Notes: a model not told the origin generated them from the sequence alone. Shown: positions 9,014 to 18,633, counted from the stretch's first letter. The stretch is 64,000 bases of DNA from Labrenzia sp. CE80 (GCF_009650605.1 NZ_WAJT01000003.1:434001-498000), one strand, 5' to 3'. Numbers and translations are program-made.

Positions 9014-9591
9014 AACCGCCGAAAAAGCGCAAAAAGGGCCAGCTGACCTCTGAGGACAAGGAGCTTTGGGCCAAGGTCACGAAAACGCTGACACCCATGC
9101 ACCCTCAGGCCCCACAACCGGTCGAGCCTGAAGACTTTTCAGAGATTCTCGATGGCAAGAAACAGGCGGCAAAGCCCAAACCTAGCACGGAAACGGCTAT
9201 GCGCACGCCACCGAAAGCGCCCAAGCCGACCGCGCCACTTCCGCTTCATCAGCTCGAGCATCGCTACAGAAAAAAGCTGGTCCGCGGTGTAAAGCCCATC
9301 GATGGCCGCATAGATCTGCATGGCCTGACCCAGCATCAGGCCCATGATCGCCTGCGCGGTTTTTTGTATGAGGCACAGGCTTCAGGTTACAAGGTTGTGT
9401 TGGTGATCACCGGCAAGGGCGGGCGGAGCGAAAGCGGTGGCTTCATGGATGAGCGAGGCGTTCTGCGCCGCGTTGTGCCACAGTGGCTGGCGATGCCGGA
9501 CATGCGGTCCCTTGTGATCGGCTATGAAGAGGCGCATGTCACCCACGGTGGGTCAGGTGCGCTCTACGTGCGTATCCGTAGACGGAGGTGA
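9010..9591 (+). CDS. Smr-domain DNA/RNA-binding protein
   Basis: A 193-residue protein. The N-terminal ~90 residues are Lys/Pro-rich and low in complexity. The C-terminal Smr domain (about 95-190) shows the LDLHG-like motif RIDLHGLT and the TGKG motif in VVLVITGKGGRSESGG, then RRVVPQWL. Smr domains (as in MutS2 and YdaL/SmrA) have nicking endonuclease or RNA-cleaving activity; the stand-alone alphaproteobacterial proteins are poorly characterised. It overlaps mltA by four bases and is followed after 4 bp by an XRE regulator whose ribosome site lies in its last codons. Confidence 0.92.
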   Translation: MKPPKKRKKGQLTSEDKELWAKVTKTLTPMHPQAPQPVEPEDFSEILDGKKQAAKPKPSTETAMRTPPKAPKPTAPLPLHQLEHRYRKKLVRGVKPIDGRIDLHGLTQHQAHDRLRGFLYEAQASGYKVVLVITGKGGRSESGGFMDERGVLRRVVPQWLAMPDMRSLVIGYEEAHVTHGGSGALYVRIRRRR

Positions 9592-9595
9592 AACA

Positions 9596-9967
9596 GTGAC
9601 CCCTCTTGGAGCAAAGATCCGCGAATTGCGGCAAAAGCGCGGAATATCCTTGAAGGACATGGCGGCGGAGCTTTCCGTGTCCAGTGCCTATCTTTCAGCA
9701 CTTGAGCATGGCAAGCGCGGCAAGCCGACCTGGTTCCTTGTGCAAAGGATCATCACGTTTTTCAATGTCATCTGGGATGAAGCCGAAGAAATCCAGCGGC
9801 TTGCGGAATTGTCCGACCCAAAGGTGACGCTAGAAACCGCTGGCATGGATCCGAAGGCGACCGAGCTGGCCAACCGTTTGGCCGGGAACATTGGAGGCCT
9901 ATCGCCGGAGTCCCTTGCTCACCTGCTGCATCAGTTGAGGGTTGTCGCGGCAAAGGACGGCGTTTAA
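9596..9967 (+). CDS. XRE-family helix-turn-helix regulator
   Basis: A 123-residue protein. The GTG at 9596 is the likely start: GGAGG lies at 9584-9588, 7 nt upstream, and the HTH begins at once (TPLGAKIRELRQKRGISLKD, then MAAELSVSSAYLSALEHGKR). The longer in-frame ORF from 9524 would overlap the Smr gene. The C-terminal ~60 residues (ELSDPKVTLETAGMDPKATE) are helical and conserved in the alphaproteobacterial homologues found beside mltA/smr. The target is unknown; it may act on its own operon. It is the last gene of the Tim44-like/mltA/smr run. Confidence 0.88.
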   Translation: MTPLGAKIRELRQKRGISLKDMAAELSVSSAYLSALEHGKRGKPTWFLVQRIITFFNVIWDEAEEIQRLAELSDPKVTLETAGMDPKATELANRLAGNIGGLSPESLAHLLHQLRVVAAKDGV

Positions 9968-10074
9968 AGGCATTCTCCGATTGTAAAGCCTTTGCTGCGC
10001 ATACTGCTTCTTGCGCTGACGCTTTGCGACCCAAGCCGACCGGCACATCTACATTTTGGAAAACGGCCTGATTG

Positions 10075-12897
10075 ATGAAGAACACCGCTGAAGACCTTGC
10101 TGGCCTGATCGATGCGAATGCCCTGCGGCAACGCCTGTCCGACCTGACGAGGGATACGGATGGCGACGGCTCGGATCTCAAGATCCGATCGAAGGTGCTT
10201 GGTGAGCTGAAGAGCGTCATGAAAGCCGGCCGCGCCATTGCGGAAGAGCGTCTTAATGAAGACGGCGGCGGCCTTTTGTGCGCACAGAGGCTGTCCTTCC
10301 TGCAGGACGAGCTGATCCGGGTAATTTATGACTTTGCGCTTCACCATGTGTACCGTGTAACCAACGCGTCAGCTGCCGAACGCATGTCGGTCGTGGCAGT
10401 CGGTGGCTATGGCCGCGGCACGCTTGCGCCGGGTTCGGACGTCGATCTCCTGTTTGTGTTGCCATACAAGCAGACCCCCTGGGGCGAACAGGTCGTCGAA
10501 TATATCCTCTACATGCTTTGGGATCTCGGACTGAAGGTCGGTCATGCGACCCGTAACATCGAGGAATGCATCCGTCTTTCCAAACAGGATATGACCATAC
10601 GGACGGCGGTCTTGGAAGCTCGGTTTATCTGGGGTGATGAGGCGCTCTATGAAGAGCTGATCAATCGTTTCAATGACGAGGTCGTCGCCGGCAGCAGCTC
10701 TGAATTCATTGCTGCCAAGCTGGAAGAGCGGGACGAGCGTCACCGCCGGCAGGGCACATCCCGCTATCTGGTCGAGCCGAACATCAAGGAAGGCAAAGGC
10801 GGTCTGCGTGACCTCAACACCTTGTTCTGGATCGCGAAATACCACTATCAGGTGCGCCGCCAATCCGAACTGGTGAAGAAGGGAGTGCTGTCTCGCTCCG
10901 AGTACAAGCGCTTCGTTAAGTCGGAAGATTTTCTCTGGGCGGTGCGCTGCCACCTGCACTTTCTGACCGGACGCCCCGAAGAGCGCCTCTCCTTTGAGGT
11001 CCAGCGCGAGATCGCCATCAGGCTGGGCTATACACAGCATCCCGGCCAGAAGGATGTGGAACGCTTCATGAAGCACTACTTCCTGGTGGCCAAGGATGTC
11101 GGTGATCTGACGCGAATTCTATGCGCGGCGCTTGAAAGCCAGCATGTCAAGGAACCGCGCGGTCAGGGCATTACGGGTCTCATGCGCCGGCTCCGTGTCG
11201 GCCGACCTTCAGTTGCGGCAAAGCCCGTGACCGGATTTGCAGGCTTTGAAGTCGAGAACAACCGGCTCAATGCAACGTCGGAGACGGTCTTTGCCGATGA
11301 TCCGATCAATCTCATCCGTGTGTTTCAGGTCGCGGACAAGAACGATTTCAATCTGAATCCGGAACTGACCAAGCTGATCCGCCGCTCTTTGAAGCTGGTC
11401 GATCGCGGACTGCGCAATGATCCCGAGGCAAATCGGCTTTTCGTTTCGATCCTGACGTCCCGCAATAATCCGGAAAAGACCCTCAGAAAGATGAACGAGG
11501 CTGGCGTGTTGGGCCGGTTCGTTCCAGACTTCGGCAAGGTCGTGGCGATGATGCAGTTCAACATGTATCACCACTACACGGTCGATGAGCACCTGATCCG
11601 CTCGATTGGGGTTCTGGCGCAGATTGAGCGAGGCGATTCTGGGGAAGACCATCCGTTGGCGTCGGATCTGATAAGCACTTTGCAAAGCCGGAAGCTGCTT
11701 TATGTGGCCATGTTCCTCCACGACATCGCGAAAGGCCGTCCGGAGGATCACTCCATTGCTGGAGCCCGTGTGGCGCGAAAGCTCTGCCCGCGTTTTGGTC
11801 TCACCAGTGCAGAGACAGACACGGTTGCCTGGCTGATCGAGCATCATCTGGACATGAGCACCATTGCCCAGTCCCGCGATCTGTCCGACCGGAAGACCAT
11901 TACGGACTTTGCAAATGTCGTTCAGTCGCTGGAACGGCTGAAATTGCTGCTGATCCTGACCGTCGCCGACATTCGCGCGGTCGGTCCCGGTGTGTTCAAC
12001 GGTTGGAAGGGTCAACTTCTGAGGACCCTCTTTTACGAGTGCGAGCCGCATCTGACCGGTGGACACACGAAGGTGTCCCACCGACAGGCAGTGGAGCAGG
12101 CCAAGGAGACGCTTGTTTCCGAGCTGGGACATTGGAGCGAAGAGGAGCGGAACGCGTACGTTAACCGTCACTACAAGGCTTATTGGCTGCGTATTGACCC
12201 GCAACGCGCTCTGGCCCATGCAGAACTGATCCGCAAGGTCGACCAAAATGATGACAAGCTTGCCTTTGACGTTACGCCGCATTCTTTCGAAGGGGTGACG
12301 GAAATCACCGTTCTGGCACCCGACCACCCACGCCTGCTGTCCGTGATCGCAGGCGCGTGTTTTGCGACCGGTGCGAACATCGTTGACGCCCAAATTGACA
12401 CAACGACCGATGGGTTCGCCCTGGATACGATTTTTATCAGCCGTGAGCTGCCAGACGATGCGGATGAGCGCAGACGCGGTGAGAGAATAGCCAAGCTGAT
12501 TGGCAAGACCCTGCACGGCGAGGCGCCGCTGCCGGAGACCACCGTCAAAAAGGCATCCGTCAAGGGCCGAATGAAGGCGTTTAAGGTAGAGGCGGACGTT
12601 CTGGTCAACAACTCCTGGTCCGACGAATATACGGTTCTGGAAATCTCCGGCCTGGACCGGTCCGGCCTATTGTATGACCTGACCAGATCGATCGCGACCT
12701 TGAACCTCAACATTGGGTCAGCCCATATTTCGACATTCGGTGAGCGCGTGGTCGATGTGTTTTACGTGACCGATCTGACCGGACAAAAGATCGCCAACAT
12801 CGGCCGTCAGGAGATTATTCGCGAGCGTCTGGCTGCGGCCGTCGGTGGAGCGATCGACATGAGTGCAGCTGCGCCGATCGCTCGGCAGGCTTCCTGA
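10075..12897 (+). CDS. glnD: [Protein-PII] uridylyltransferase / uridylyl-removing enzyme
   Basis: About 940 residues with the complete GlnD architecture. The nucleotidyltransferase domain carries VGGYGRGTLAPGSDVDLLF (the GG-x-GR and DxD motifs). A PII-uridylyltransferase linker follows (LVEPNIKEGKGGLRDLNTLF). The HD phosphohydrolase reads YVAMFLHDIAKGRPEDHS. Two C-terminal ACT domains follow (TEITVLAPDHPRLLSVIAGA and TVLEISGLDRSGLLYDLTRS), which sense glutamine. It uridylylates PII under nitrogen limitation and removes UMP when glutamine is high. A TTG three bases upstream is an alternative start; the ATG at 10075 is preferred. The order glnD-murJ-trpS is conserved in Hyphomicrobiales. Confidence 0.97.
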   Translation: MKNTAEDLAGLIDANALRQRLSDLTRDTDGDGSDLKIRSKVLGELKSVMKAGRAIAEERLNEDGGGLLCAQRLSFLQDELIRVIYDFALHHVYRVTNASAAERMSVVAVGGYGRGTLAPGSDVDLLFVLPYKQTPWGEQVVEYILYMLWDLGLKVGHATRNIEECIRLSKQDMTIRTAVLEARFIWGDEALYEELINRFNDEVVAGSSSEFIAAKLEERDERHRRQGTSRYLVEPNIKEGKGGLRDLNTLFWIAKYHYQVRRQSELVKKGVLSRSEYKRFVKSEDFLWAVRCHLHFLTGRPEERLSFEVQREIAIRLGYTQHPGQKDVERFMKHYFLVAKDVGDLTRILCAALESQHVKEPRGQGITGLMRRLRVGRPSVAAKPVTGFAGFEVENNRLNATSETVFADDPINLIRVFQVADKNDFNLNPELTKLIRRSLKLVDRGLRNDPEANRLFVSILTSRNNPEKTLRKMNEAGVLGRFVPDFGKVVAMMQFNMYHHYTVDEHLIRSIGVLAQIERGDSGEDHPLASDLISTLQSRKLLYVAMFLHDIAKGRPEDHSIAGARVARKLCPRFGLTSAETDTVAWLIEHHLDMSTIAQSRDLSDRKTITDFANVVQSLERLKLLLILTVADIRAVGPGVFNGWKGQLLRTLFYECEPHLTGGHTKVSHRQAVEQAKETLVSELGHWSEEERNAYVNRHYKAYWLRIDPQRALAHAELIRKVDQNDDKLAFDVTPHSFEGVTEITVLAPDHPRLLSVIAGACFATGANIVDAQIDTTTDGFALDTIFISRELPDDADERRRGERIAKLIGKTLHGEAPLPETTVKKASVKGRMKAFKVEADVLVNNSWSDEYTVLEISGLDRSGLLYDLTRSIATLNLNIGSAHISTFGERVVDVFYVTDLTGQKIANIGRQEIIRERLAAAVGGAIDMSAAAPIARQAS

Positions 12898-12947
12898 CCT
12901 GATATTTGACCGCCGCGGGTTGTTCCCGAGGCCATGAGATTTGAAAC

Positions 12948-14510
12948 ATGAGCCTTTTGAAGAACTTCGCCACGGTTGGCGGCGCGACGATGGCAAGCAG
13001 GCTTCTGGGTTTCGTGCGTGACACTCTGCTGGCTGCCGCGGTGGGCACGGGCCCGGTCGCTGATGCCTTCGTGGTTGCATTCCGGCTTCCCAATCTGTTC
13101 CGGCGTCTGTTTGCGGAAGGGGCCTTCAACTCCGCCTTCATCCCTCTTTTCGGACGTGCCGTCGAAGAAGAGGGCGATGACGCCGCGCGCAAGTTTGCTG
13201 GTGAAATCGGTGCTGGCCTCCTGTTCTGCCTGCTCGTGCTGACGGCACTGGCGCAGATCTTCATGCCGGCGGTCGTCTGGGCCCTGGCCCCCGGGTTCGT
13301 CGGGGATACGTTGAAATACGATCTGACGGTTCTCATGTCCCGGATCGCCTTCCCCTACCTGGTCTTCATGTCCATGCTCGCCTTCATCGGCGGTATCTTG
13401 AATACCTATCAAAGGTTCGCTGCAGCCGCTTTTGCACCGGTTATGCTCAATGTGGTCATGAGTCTGGTGCTTGGAGGGGTGATCCTGTCCGGCGTTGAGG
13501 ACCCCTACACGCTTGGCGTCATTCTCACGGTCGGTGTGACCGTTGCGGGCATCTTCCAGCTGTCGGTTGTCCTGTGGGACCTGAAGCGCCTGGGTTTCCG
13601 CATTCCCATATATCGCCCGCGCTACACGAAATCGGCCAAGCGCCTTCTTGCATTGGGCATACCTGGCGTCATCGCCGGTGGAGTCACGCAGATCAATGTC
13701 GCGGTCGGCCAGGTCATCGCGTCGCTTCAGGACGGTGCCAATGCCCTGCTGTATTATGCCGACAGGTTGTATCAATTGCCTCTCGGCGTGATCGGCATCG
13801 CCATCGGCGTGGTCCTGCTGCCAAGCCTTACCCGTCAGTTGCGCGCCGGTCATGAAGACCAGTATCAACGAAGCCTCAACAATGCGCTTGAGTTCTCCCT
13901 GGTACTGACCCTGCCCTCGGCAGTGGCGCTGGCGGTTGTTCCCCATGAGATTGTCTCAGTGCTCTTTGAGCGCGGACAGTTCGATGCGCTTGCGACCGAA
14001 GGGACCGCGGCTGCGCTCGCGGCCTTTGCCTTTGGGCTTCCGGCCTTTGTCTTGAACAAGGTCTTTTCTCCAGGCTATTTCGCGCGCGAGGATACAAAGA
14101 CGCCCATGTGGTTTGCCGGGGTCGGGATGGCGGTCAATGTCGCTCTTTCGCTCGCGTTCTTCCCCTTCCTGCAACACGTGGGCATAGCCTTGGCCACGAC
14201 GGTCGCCGGGTGGGTGAACACCGGGCTTCTGGTCATTGTTCTGTGGCGGCGCGGCCATTTCACGCCTGACCTGACGGTTTTGAGGAAGCTCGTGCTGATC
14301 CTGATCGCGAGCGCCCTAATGGGCGTTGCGATCCACTTTGCCGCAATCGGTCTGGCCCCCTGGATCTCCGGGGCCAACTTCTTGATCCGCGTCGCAGGCC
14401 TCGCCGCACTCGTGGCGACAGGCATGATCGTTTTCGGTGTCTTTGCCCAGCTGTCCGGGGGCAGCAATCTCGTCGCGCATTTCCGGACGTTGAAGCGGCG
14501 CAACACCTGA
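12948..14510 (+). CDS. murJ: Lipid II flippase MurJ
   Basis: A 520-residue protein with about 14 membrane segments and the MviN/MurJ signature start: LLKNFATVGGATMASRLLGF, then VRDTLLAAAVGTGPVADAF and FRLPNLFRRLFAEGAFNSAF. The Arg residues of this region line the cavity of MurJ structures. It flips undecaprenyl-PP-MurNAc-pentapeptide-GlcNAc across the inner membrane for peptidoglycan synthesis. It lies 50 bp downstream of glnD on the same strand and 121 bp upstream of trpS. It is full length for the family with no unusual features. Confidence 0.96.
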   Translation: MSLLKNFATVGGATMASRLLGFVRDTLLAAAVGTGPVADAFVVAFRLPNLFRRLFAEGAFNSAFIPLFGRAVEEEGDDAARKFAGEIGAGLLFCLLVLTALAQIFMPAVVWALAPGFVGDTLKYDLTVLMSRIAFPYLVFMSMLAFIGGILNTYQRFAAAAFAPVMLNVVMSLVLGGVILSGVEDPYTLGVILTVGVTVAGIFQLSVVLWDLKRLGFRIPIYRPRYTKSAKRLLALGIPGVIAGGVTQINVAVGQVIASLQDGANALLYYADRLYQLPLGVIGIAIGVVLLPSLTRQLRAGHEDQYQRSLNNALEFSLVLTLPSAVALAVVPHEIVSVLFERGQFDALATEGTAAALAAFAFGLPAFVLNKVFSPGYFAREDTKTPMWFAGVGMAVNVALSLAFFPFLQHVGIALATTVAGWVNTGLLVIVLWRRGHFTPDLTVLRKLVLILIASALMGVAIHFAAIGLAPWISGANFLIRVAGLAALVATGMIVFGVFAQLSGGSNLVAHFRTLKRRNT

Positions 14511-14631
14511 CCTGCAGAATTCACCATCGGTAAGCTCGATGCTTGCAAGAGCTTTGCCTGGTGCCGTAAGACCGTGCCATCGATCACCACAAGAGCCCTT
14601 CCAACCGGCATCTTGCGAAAAAGGACAGAAA

Positions 14632-15711
14632 ATGACGGCGTTCAAGCCCCGCGTCTTTTCCGGCGTTCAACCGACCGGCAATCTTCATCTTGGCAATTAT
14701 CTTGGAGCGGTATCCCGCTGGGTCCCGATCCAGGATCAGATGGAATCGATCTTCTGTGTTGTTGATCTTCATGCGATCACGGCCGGTTTCCCGGATCCGG
14801 GCAAGCTGACTGCTGCGACCCGTGAAGTGACCGCGGCCTATATTGCCGCTGGAATCGATCCCAAGAAGTCGATCATCTTCAACCAGTCCCAGGTGCGTGA
14901 ACACGCGGAACTGGCCTGGATCTTCAACTGCGTCGCCCGCATCGGCTGGATGAACCGGATGACGCAGTTCAAGGACAAGGCCGGGAAGAACAAGGAAAAC
15001 GCCTCTCTCGGGCTTCTGGCGTATCCAAGCCTGATGGCTGCCGACATTCTTGCCTACAAGGCAACGCATGTTCCCGTCGGTGACGACCAGAAACAGCATC
15101 TGGAGCTAACCCGTGATATCGCGCAAAAATTCAACAATGACTTTGCTGCCAGGATCAAGGAGCTGGACGTTGGCGTGCCGAACCCCACGCCTTCGCCGGA
15201 GCTGCCGGAAGACCTGTTCTTTCCGGTGACGGAACCGATGATTGCAGGTCCCGCGACCCGTATCATGAGCCTGCGTGACGGCACCAAGAAAATGTCCAAG
15301 TCCGATCCTTCGGATCTCTCGCGGATCAATCTGACCGATGACGCCGAGGCCATCTCACGGAAGATCAAGAAAGCCAAAACCGACCCCGAGGCTCTGCCGA
15401 GTGAGGTCGATGGCCTGAAGGATCGCCCGGAGGCAGACAATCTGGTCGGCATCTATGCCGCACTTTCAGGTCAGTCCAAGCAGGAAGTCCTTGGAGAATT
15501 TGGCGGCCAGCAGTTCTCGGCTTTCAAGCCGGCCCTGTCGGATCTGGCGGTCGAAAAACTCTCGCCGATGACGGATGAAATGCGCCGTCTGATGGCCGAC
15601 ACCTCGGAAATCGACGCGATCTTGAAGACTGGCGCGGAAAAAGCCTCGGCCATTGCCGAGCCGATCCTCAAGGATGTTCGCAAGATCATCGGTTTTCTCG
15701 ACATCCGCTGA
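14632..15711 (+). CDS. trpS: Tryptophan--tRNA ligase
   Basis: A 359-residue class Ic aminoacyl-tRNA synthetase. The ATG at 14632 is chosen because AAGGACAG lies just upstream and the family starts here (FKPRVFSGVQPTGNLHLGNY; the HIGH-like motif is in GNLHLGNYLGA). The KMSKS motif is exact (GTKKMSKSDPSD). It charges tRNA-Trp. The upstream in-frame stretch from 14539 has no ribosome site and is unlikely to be coding. It is the third gene of the glnD-murJ-trpS order and is followed by a strong rho-independent terminator. Confidence 0.97.
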   Translation: MTAFKPRVFSGVQPTGNLHLGNYLGAVSRWVPIQDQMESIFCVVDLHAITAGFPDPGKLTAATREVTAAYIAAGIDPKKSIIFNQSQVREHAELAWIFNCVARIGWMNRMTQFKDKAGKNKENASLGLLAYPSLMAADILAYKATHVPVGDDQKQHLELTRDIAQKFNNDFAARIKELDVGVPNPTPSPELPEDLFFPVTEPMIAGPATRIMSLRDGTKKMSKSDPSDLSRINLTDDAEAISRKIKKAKTDPEALPSEVDGLKDRPEADNLVGIYAALSGQSKQEVLGEFGGQQFSAFKPALSDLAVEKLSPMTDEMRRLMADTSEIDAILKTGAEKASAIAEPILKDVRKIIGFLDIR

Positions 15712-15739
15712 TACCGAGTTTCCCGAATCGTAACATTAA

Positions 15740-15768
15740 CCTCGCCCTTCATCTGGGCGGGGTTTTTT
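15740..15768 (+). terminator. Rho-independent terminator after trpS
   Basis: An 8-bp stem CCTCGCCC / GGGCGGGG (one G-U pair) with a 7-nt loop is followed by six T residues. It lies 29 bp after the trpS stop and 66 bp before the agmatinase-family start, so it closes the glnD-murJ-trpS unit. Confidence 0.88.
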
Positions 15769-15834
15769 GTTGGCCGCAGACAGGCCTGTCCTCTACGGTG
15801 AGGGACTTATTGCAATTGTCGCGGAGATCCTGAT

Positions 15835-16788
15835 TTGACATCCCATGGCTACGAAACGGGGCGTTTGAACCTGCCTTTTGTCGGCATTTGTACTTTTGGA
15901 AAGTACCCTTATCAGGCGGATTGGGATGCCATAGACGCGGATGTTGCGGTTCTCGGAGCCCCTTTCGACATGGGCACCCAATGGCGGTCAGGGGCGCGCA
16001 TGGGACCGCGCGGAATTCGTGAAGCCTCAACGCTGTTTTCCTTCGGCCACGCCGGGGCGTATGATTTCGAAGACGACATCACCTATCTGCCGGCCGAAAC
16101 GACCCGCATCGTTGACCTTGGTGACGCGGACATCATCCACACGGATACCACCCAGAGCCATGCCAACATCGAAGCCGGTGTTCGCAAGATCCTGGCGGCG
16201 GGTGCCCTGCCGGTGGTGCTGGGCGGCGATCACTCAATCAACATTCCCTGCATCAACGCCTTTGACGCTGAAGATCCGATCCATGTGGTCCAGATCGATG
16301 CCCATCTGGACTTTGTCGACGAGCGTCACGGCGTCCGCTACGGCCATGGAAACCCCATGCGCCGGGCCGCCGAAAAGCCTTATGTCAGCGGGCTCAGCCA
16401 GATCGGCATCCGCAACGTCTCCTCGACAGCCCGCGACGGCTATGAGGATGCTAGAGCCATGGGATCCGACATCCAGTCTGTCCGCCACTTTCGCAAGCTT
16501 GGTGTGGAGCAAATGCTGGCCCGGATTCCCGAAGGTGCGCGTTATTATCTGACCATAGACATCGATGCATTCGACCCGTCGATTGCCCCGGGAACCGGTA
16601 CACCGAGCCACGGCGGCTTTCTCTACTACGAGATCCTCGAATTCATTGACGGACTGGCGCAGCGGGGCTCGATTGTCGGTCTGGACCTTGTTGAGGTGGC
16701 GCCGGACTATGACCCGACGGGATCCACCAGCACACTTGCCGCCCAGATTCTGATGAATACGCTCGGCCGGATTTTGCATCATCGGTGA
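15835..16788 (+). CDS. speB: Agmatinase / ureohydrolase-family protein
   Basis: A 317-residue arginase/agmatinase-fold enzyme. The binuclear Mn ligands are present: LGGDHSI, QIDAHLDF and DIDAFDPSIAPGTGTP. Agmatinase makes putrescine and urea from agmatine. Relatives act on guanidinobutyrate or guanidinopropionate, so the substrate is not certain, and no polyamine gene is nearby to decide it. The start is a TTG at 15835: GGAG sits 8 nt upstream and the next in-frame ATG would remove more than 50 conserved residues. It has its own transcript, being isolated from trpS by a terminator. Confidence 0.85.
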   Translation: MTSHGYETGRLNLPFVGICTFGKYPYQADWDAIDADVAVLGAPFDMGTQWRSGARMGPRGIREASTLFSFGHAGAYDFEDDITYLPAETTRIVDLGDADIIHTDTTQSHANIEAGVRKILAAGALPVVLGGDHSINIPCINAFDAEDPIHVVQIDAHLDFVDERHGVRYGHGNPMRRAAEKPYVSGLSQIGIRNVSSTARDGYEDARAMGSDIQSVRHFRKLGVEQMLARIPEGARYYLTIDIDAFDPSIAPGTGTPSHGGFLYYEILEFIDGLAQRGSIVGLDLVEVAPDYDPTGSTSTLAAQILMNTLGRILHHR

Positions 16789-16826
16789 CAGTGTATCTTC
16801 TTCTTCGCAATTGGTTGATTTCAATG

Positions 16827-16845
16827 CGATTCCTGCAAGGAATCG
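16827..16845. repeat. Inverted repeat upstream of the secreted protein gene at 16899
   Basis: CGATTCCT and AGGAATCG form a perfect 8-bp inverted repeat around a GCA spacer, 53 bp before the start at 16899 and 38 bp after the agmatinase-family stop. No T-run follows, so it is not a classical terminator. It could be an operator or an mRNA hairpin; function is unknown. Confidence 0.45.
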
Positions 16846-16898
16846 TAATCAGTTTGCGACAAGAGAAACGCCGTACTCATTTGACGTAAGGATGATAT

Positions 16899-17453
16899 AT
16901 GCGTTTTTTAGCAATTAGCCTGTCTTGTGTGCTGGCGAGCCTGGGTTTCGTTCAAACTGCCGCCGCCCAGGACTTTTGGAGCTACAAGGACTGGAACGTT
17001 TCGATTGAGAAAGTTGAATCGGAGCAGGACGGCCACAAGCGGTGTGTGATTTTCACAGGTGGTGACGGTCTTCCGAGCATTTCCGCGACATTTTTCAGCG
17101 GAGATGCTGGTCCTCCCTACAGTTATCCGGAGGTCTCCGTTTTGGAGCGGGCCTTTCGCGGCCACGCAACACTTATGAAAAATGGTGAGCCGGTCTACTT
17201 CTCTTTCGATGACGGGGATAGCGTCACGGGGAAGGTTGAAGCCGGGTTCGATGAAGAGGGTTTTGCCTTCGCCAATGGGCGGGTGGCGCAGAAGGATAAT
17301 ATCCTGGCTCTTCAGGCGATGCGTCGCAATGGCGAGCTGGCGGTTTCCGTTGCCGGAGGCAGTTTGATCATCGCCTCGTTGAACGGATTTTCGGCGGCCT
17401 ACCTCAAAATGGCTGAGGTCTGCGAATTTTCGACCGAAGGGGTGCTCGACTAG
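16899..17453 (+). CDS. Secreted protein, weakly IalB-like
   Basis: A 184-residue protein with a clear Sec signal peptide (MRFLAISLSCVLASLGF, then cleavage after VQTAAAQ). The mature part has two Cys residues (HKRCVIF and AEVCEF), which could form one disulfide. The C-terminal pattern (NILALQAMRRNGELAVSV, then LIIASLNGFSAAYLKM) resembles invasion-associated locus B proteins, whose domain ends in a SL-x-GF-x-x-A motif, and YKDWNVSIE near the N-terminus fits that family's DW start. The similarity is by eye and weak, so I leave the function open. AAGGAT lies 7-8 nt upstream of the ATG. It appears monocistronic, with a probable terminator after it. Confidence 0.7.
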   Translation: MRFLAISLSCVLASLGFVQTAAAQDFWSYKDWNVSIEKVESEQDGHKRCVIFTGGDGLPSISATFFSGDAGPPYSYPEVSVLERAFRGHATLMKNGEPVYFSFDDGDSVTGKVEAGFDEEGFAFANGRVAQKDNILALQAMRRNGELAVSVAGGSLIIASLNGFSAAYLKMAEVCEFSTEGVLD

Positions 17454-17473
17454 CCACTTGCCGAAGAAACAGA

Positions 17474-17511
17474 ACGACAGGAGCGAGGCTGAGCACGTCT
17501 CCTGCCGTTTT
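17474..17511 (+). terminator. Probable terminator after the IalB-like gene
   Basis: ACGACAGGAG pairs with CTCCTGCCGT (9 of 10 positions) across a 15-nt loop, followed by TTTT. It lies 21 bp after the stop at 17453 and before convergent cysK. Confidence 0.55.
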
Positions 17512-17544
17512 CATGGCCGCTCTTGTCTAAGAGAGTGAGGGCTC

Positions 17545-18504
17545 TCAAAGCCCGTCGAAAAGGGCGGTCGACAGATAGCGTTCCGCGAAAGACGGGATGA
17601 TCACCACGATGGTCTTGCCAGCCATGTCGTCGCGCTGGCCGACCTTGATGGCAGCGCTGAGCGCAGCGCCTGACGAAATGCCGACGGGAACGCCTTCGGT
17701 CTTGGCAACTTCTCGGGCCATCGCGAAAGCCTCGTCGTTGGAGACTGTCGCAACTTCATCGAAGACAGATGTGTCCAGAATGCCTGGGACAAAACCAGCG
17801 CCAATGCCCTGGATCTTGTGCGGTCCCGGGTTGCCGCCAGACAGGATCGGGCTGTCCGTAGGCTCGACGGCAACCACGTGCAGGCCGGGTTTGCGGGCTT
17901 TCAGGATCTGGGAAACGCCGGTGATCGTTCCGCCGGTGCCGATGCCGGAGACAAAGACATCGACAGCGCCGTCAGTGTCGTTCCAGATCTCTTCGGCGGT
18001 GGTGTTGCGGTGGATCTCCGGGTTTGCCGGATTTTCGAACTGTTGCGGCATCACTGCATCTGGAGTCTCGTCGACGAGTTCCTGCGCGCGCGCGATTGCG
18101 CCTTTCATGCCCTTTGCGCCATCGGTCAATTCCAGTTCGGCGCCGAGGATCTTGAACATCTTGCGCCGTTCAACCGACATGGTCTCCGGCATCACCAGGA
18201 CAAGCCGGTATCCTTTTGCGGCAGCCACGAACGCGAGGGCGATTCCGGTGTTGCCCGACGTCGGTTCGACAAGCACGGATTTGCCCGGCGTGATCTTTCC
18301 GGTCTGTTCCATGGATTCAATCATGGCAACGCCAATGCGGTCTTTGACACTCGCAATCGGGTTGAAAAACTCGAGCTTGCCCAGCAGGTTGGCTTTCACG
18401 CCATGAGCGTGCGCCAAACGGTCCAGCCGAACGATCGGCGTATCGCCAATGGTTTCGGTGATGGAAGAATAGATCCGGCCGCGGCCTGGCTTTTTGTCGC
18501 TCAT
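17545..18504 (-). CDS. cysK: Cysteine synthase A (O-acetylserine sulfhydrylase)
   Basis: A 319-residue PLP enzyme of fold type II. The PLP lysine lies in FFNPIASVKDRIGVAM. The substrate loop is VEPTSGNTGIALAF, and the glycine-rich phosphate-binding loop is SGIGTGGTITGVSQ. It makes L-cysteine from O-acetylserine and sulfide. The length is normal for CysK. It is on the minus strand, followed convergently by the secreted protein gene, and lies upstream of nothing obviously related to sulfur. The start at 18504 is followed at once by family sequence (SITETIGDTPIVRLDRL). Confidence 0.95.
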   Translation of the reverse strand: MSDKKPGRGRIYSSITETIGDTPIVRLDRLAHAHGVKANLLGKLEFFNPIASVKDRIGVAMIESMEQTGKITPGKSVLVEPTSGNTGIALAFVAAAKGYRLVLVMPETMSVERRKMFKILGAELELTDGAKGMKGAIARAQELVDETPDAVMPQQFENPANPEIHRNTTAEEIWNDTDGAVDVFVSGIGTGGTITGVSQILKARKPGLHVVAVEPTDSPILSGGNPGPHKIQGIGAGFVPGILDTSVFDEVATVSNDEAFAMAREVAKTEGVPVGISSGAALSAAIKVGQRDDMAGKTIVVIIPSFAERYLSTALFDGL

Positions 18505-18633
18505 GGTGGTCCCCCAGATTTGGCGTTGAAAGATCGCCTTTTAACGAATGAAAATTAGGTGCAATCGCAGTGAATTGCGAGGGAAGAAATTCCAATCTGG
18601 CAGCTCATCATGAAAACAGTGGCGCGCGCGGGC

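Noticed and set aside
11209..12516. A 435-codon minus-strand ORF inside glnD
   Set aside because: Antisense shadow of a conserved gene in GC-rich DNA; the protein has no recognisable domain.
12807..13946. A 379-codon minus-strand ORF opposite murJ
   Set aside because: Low-complexity His/Asp/Gln-rich shadow of murJ.
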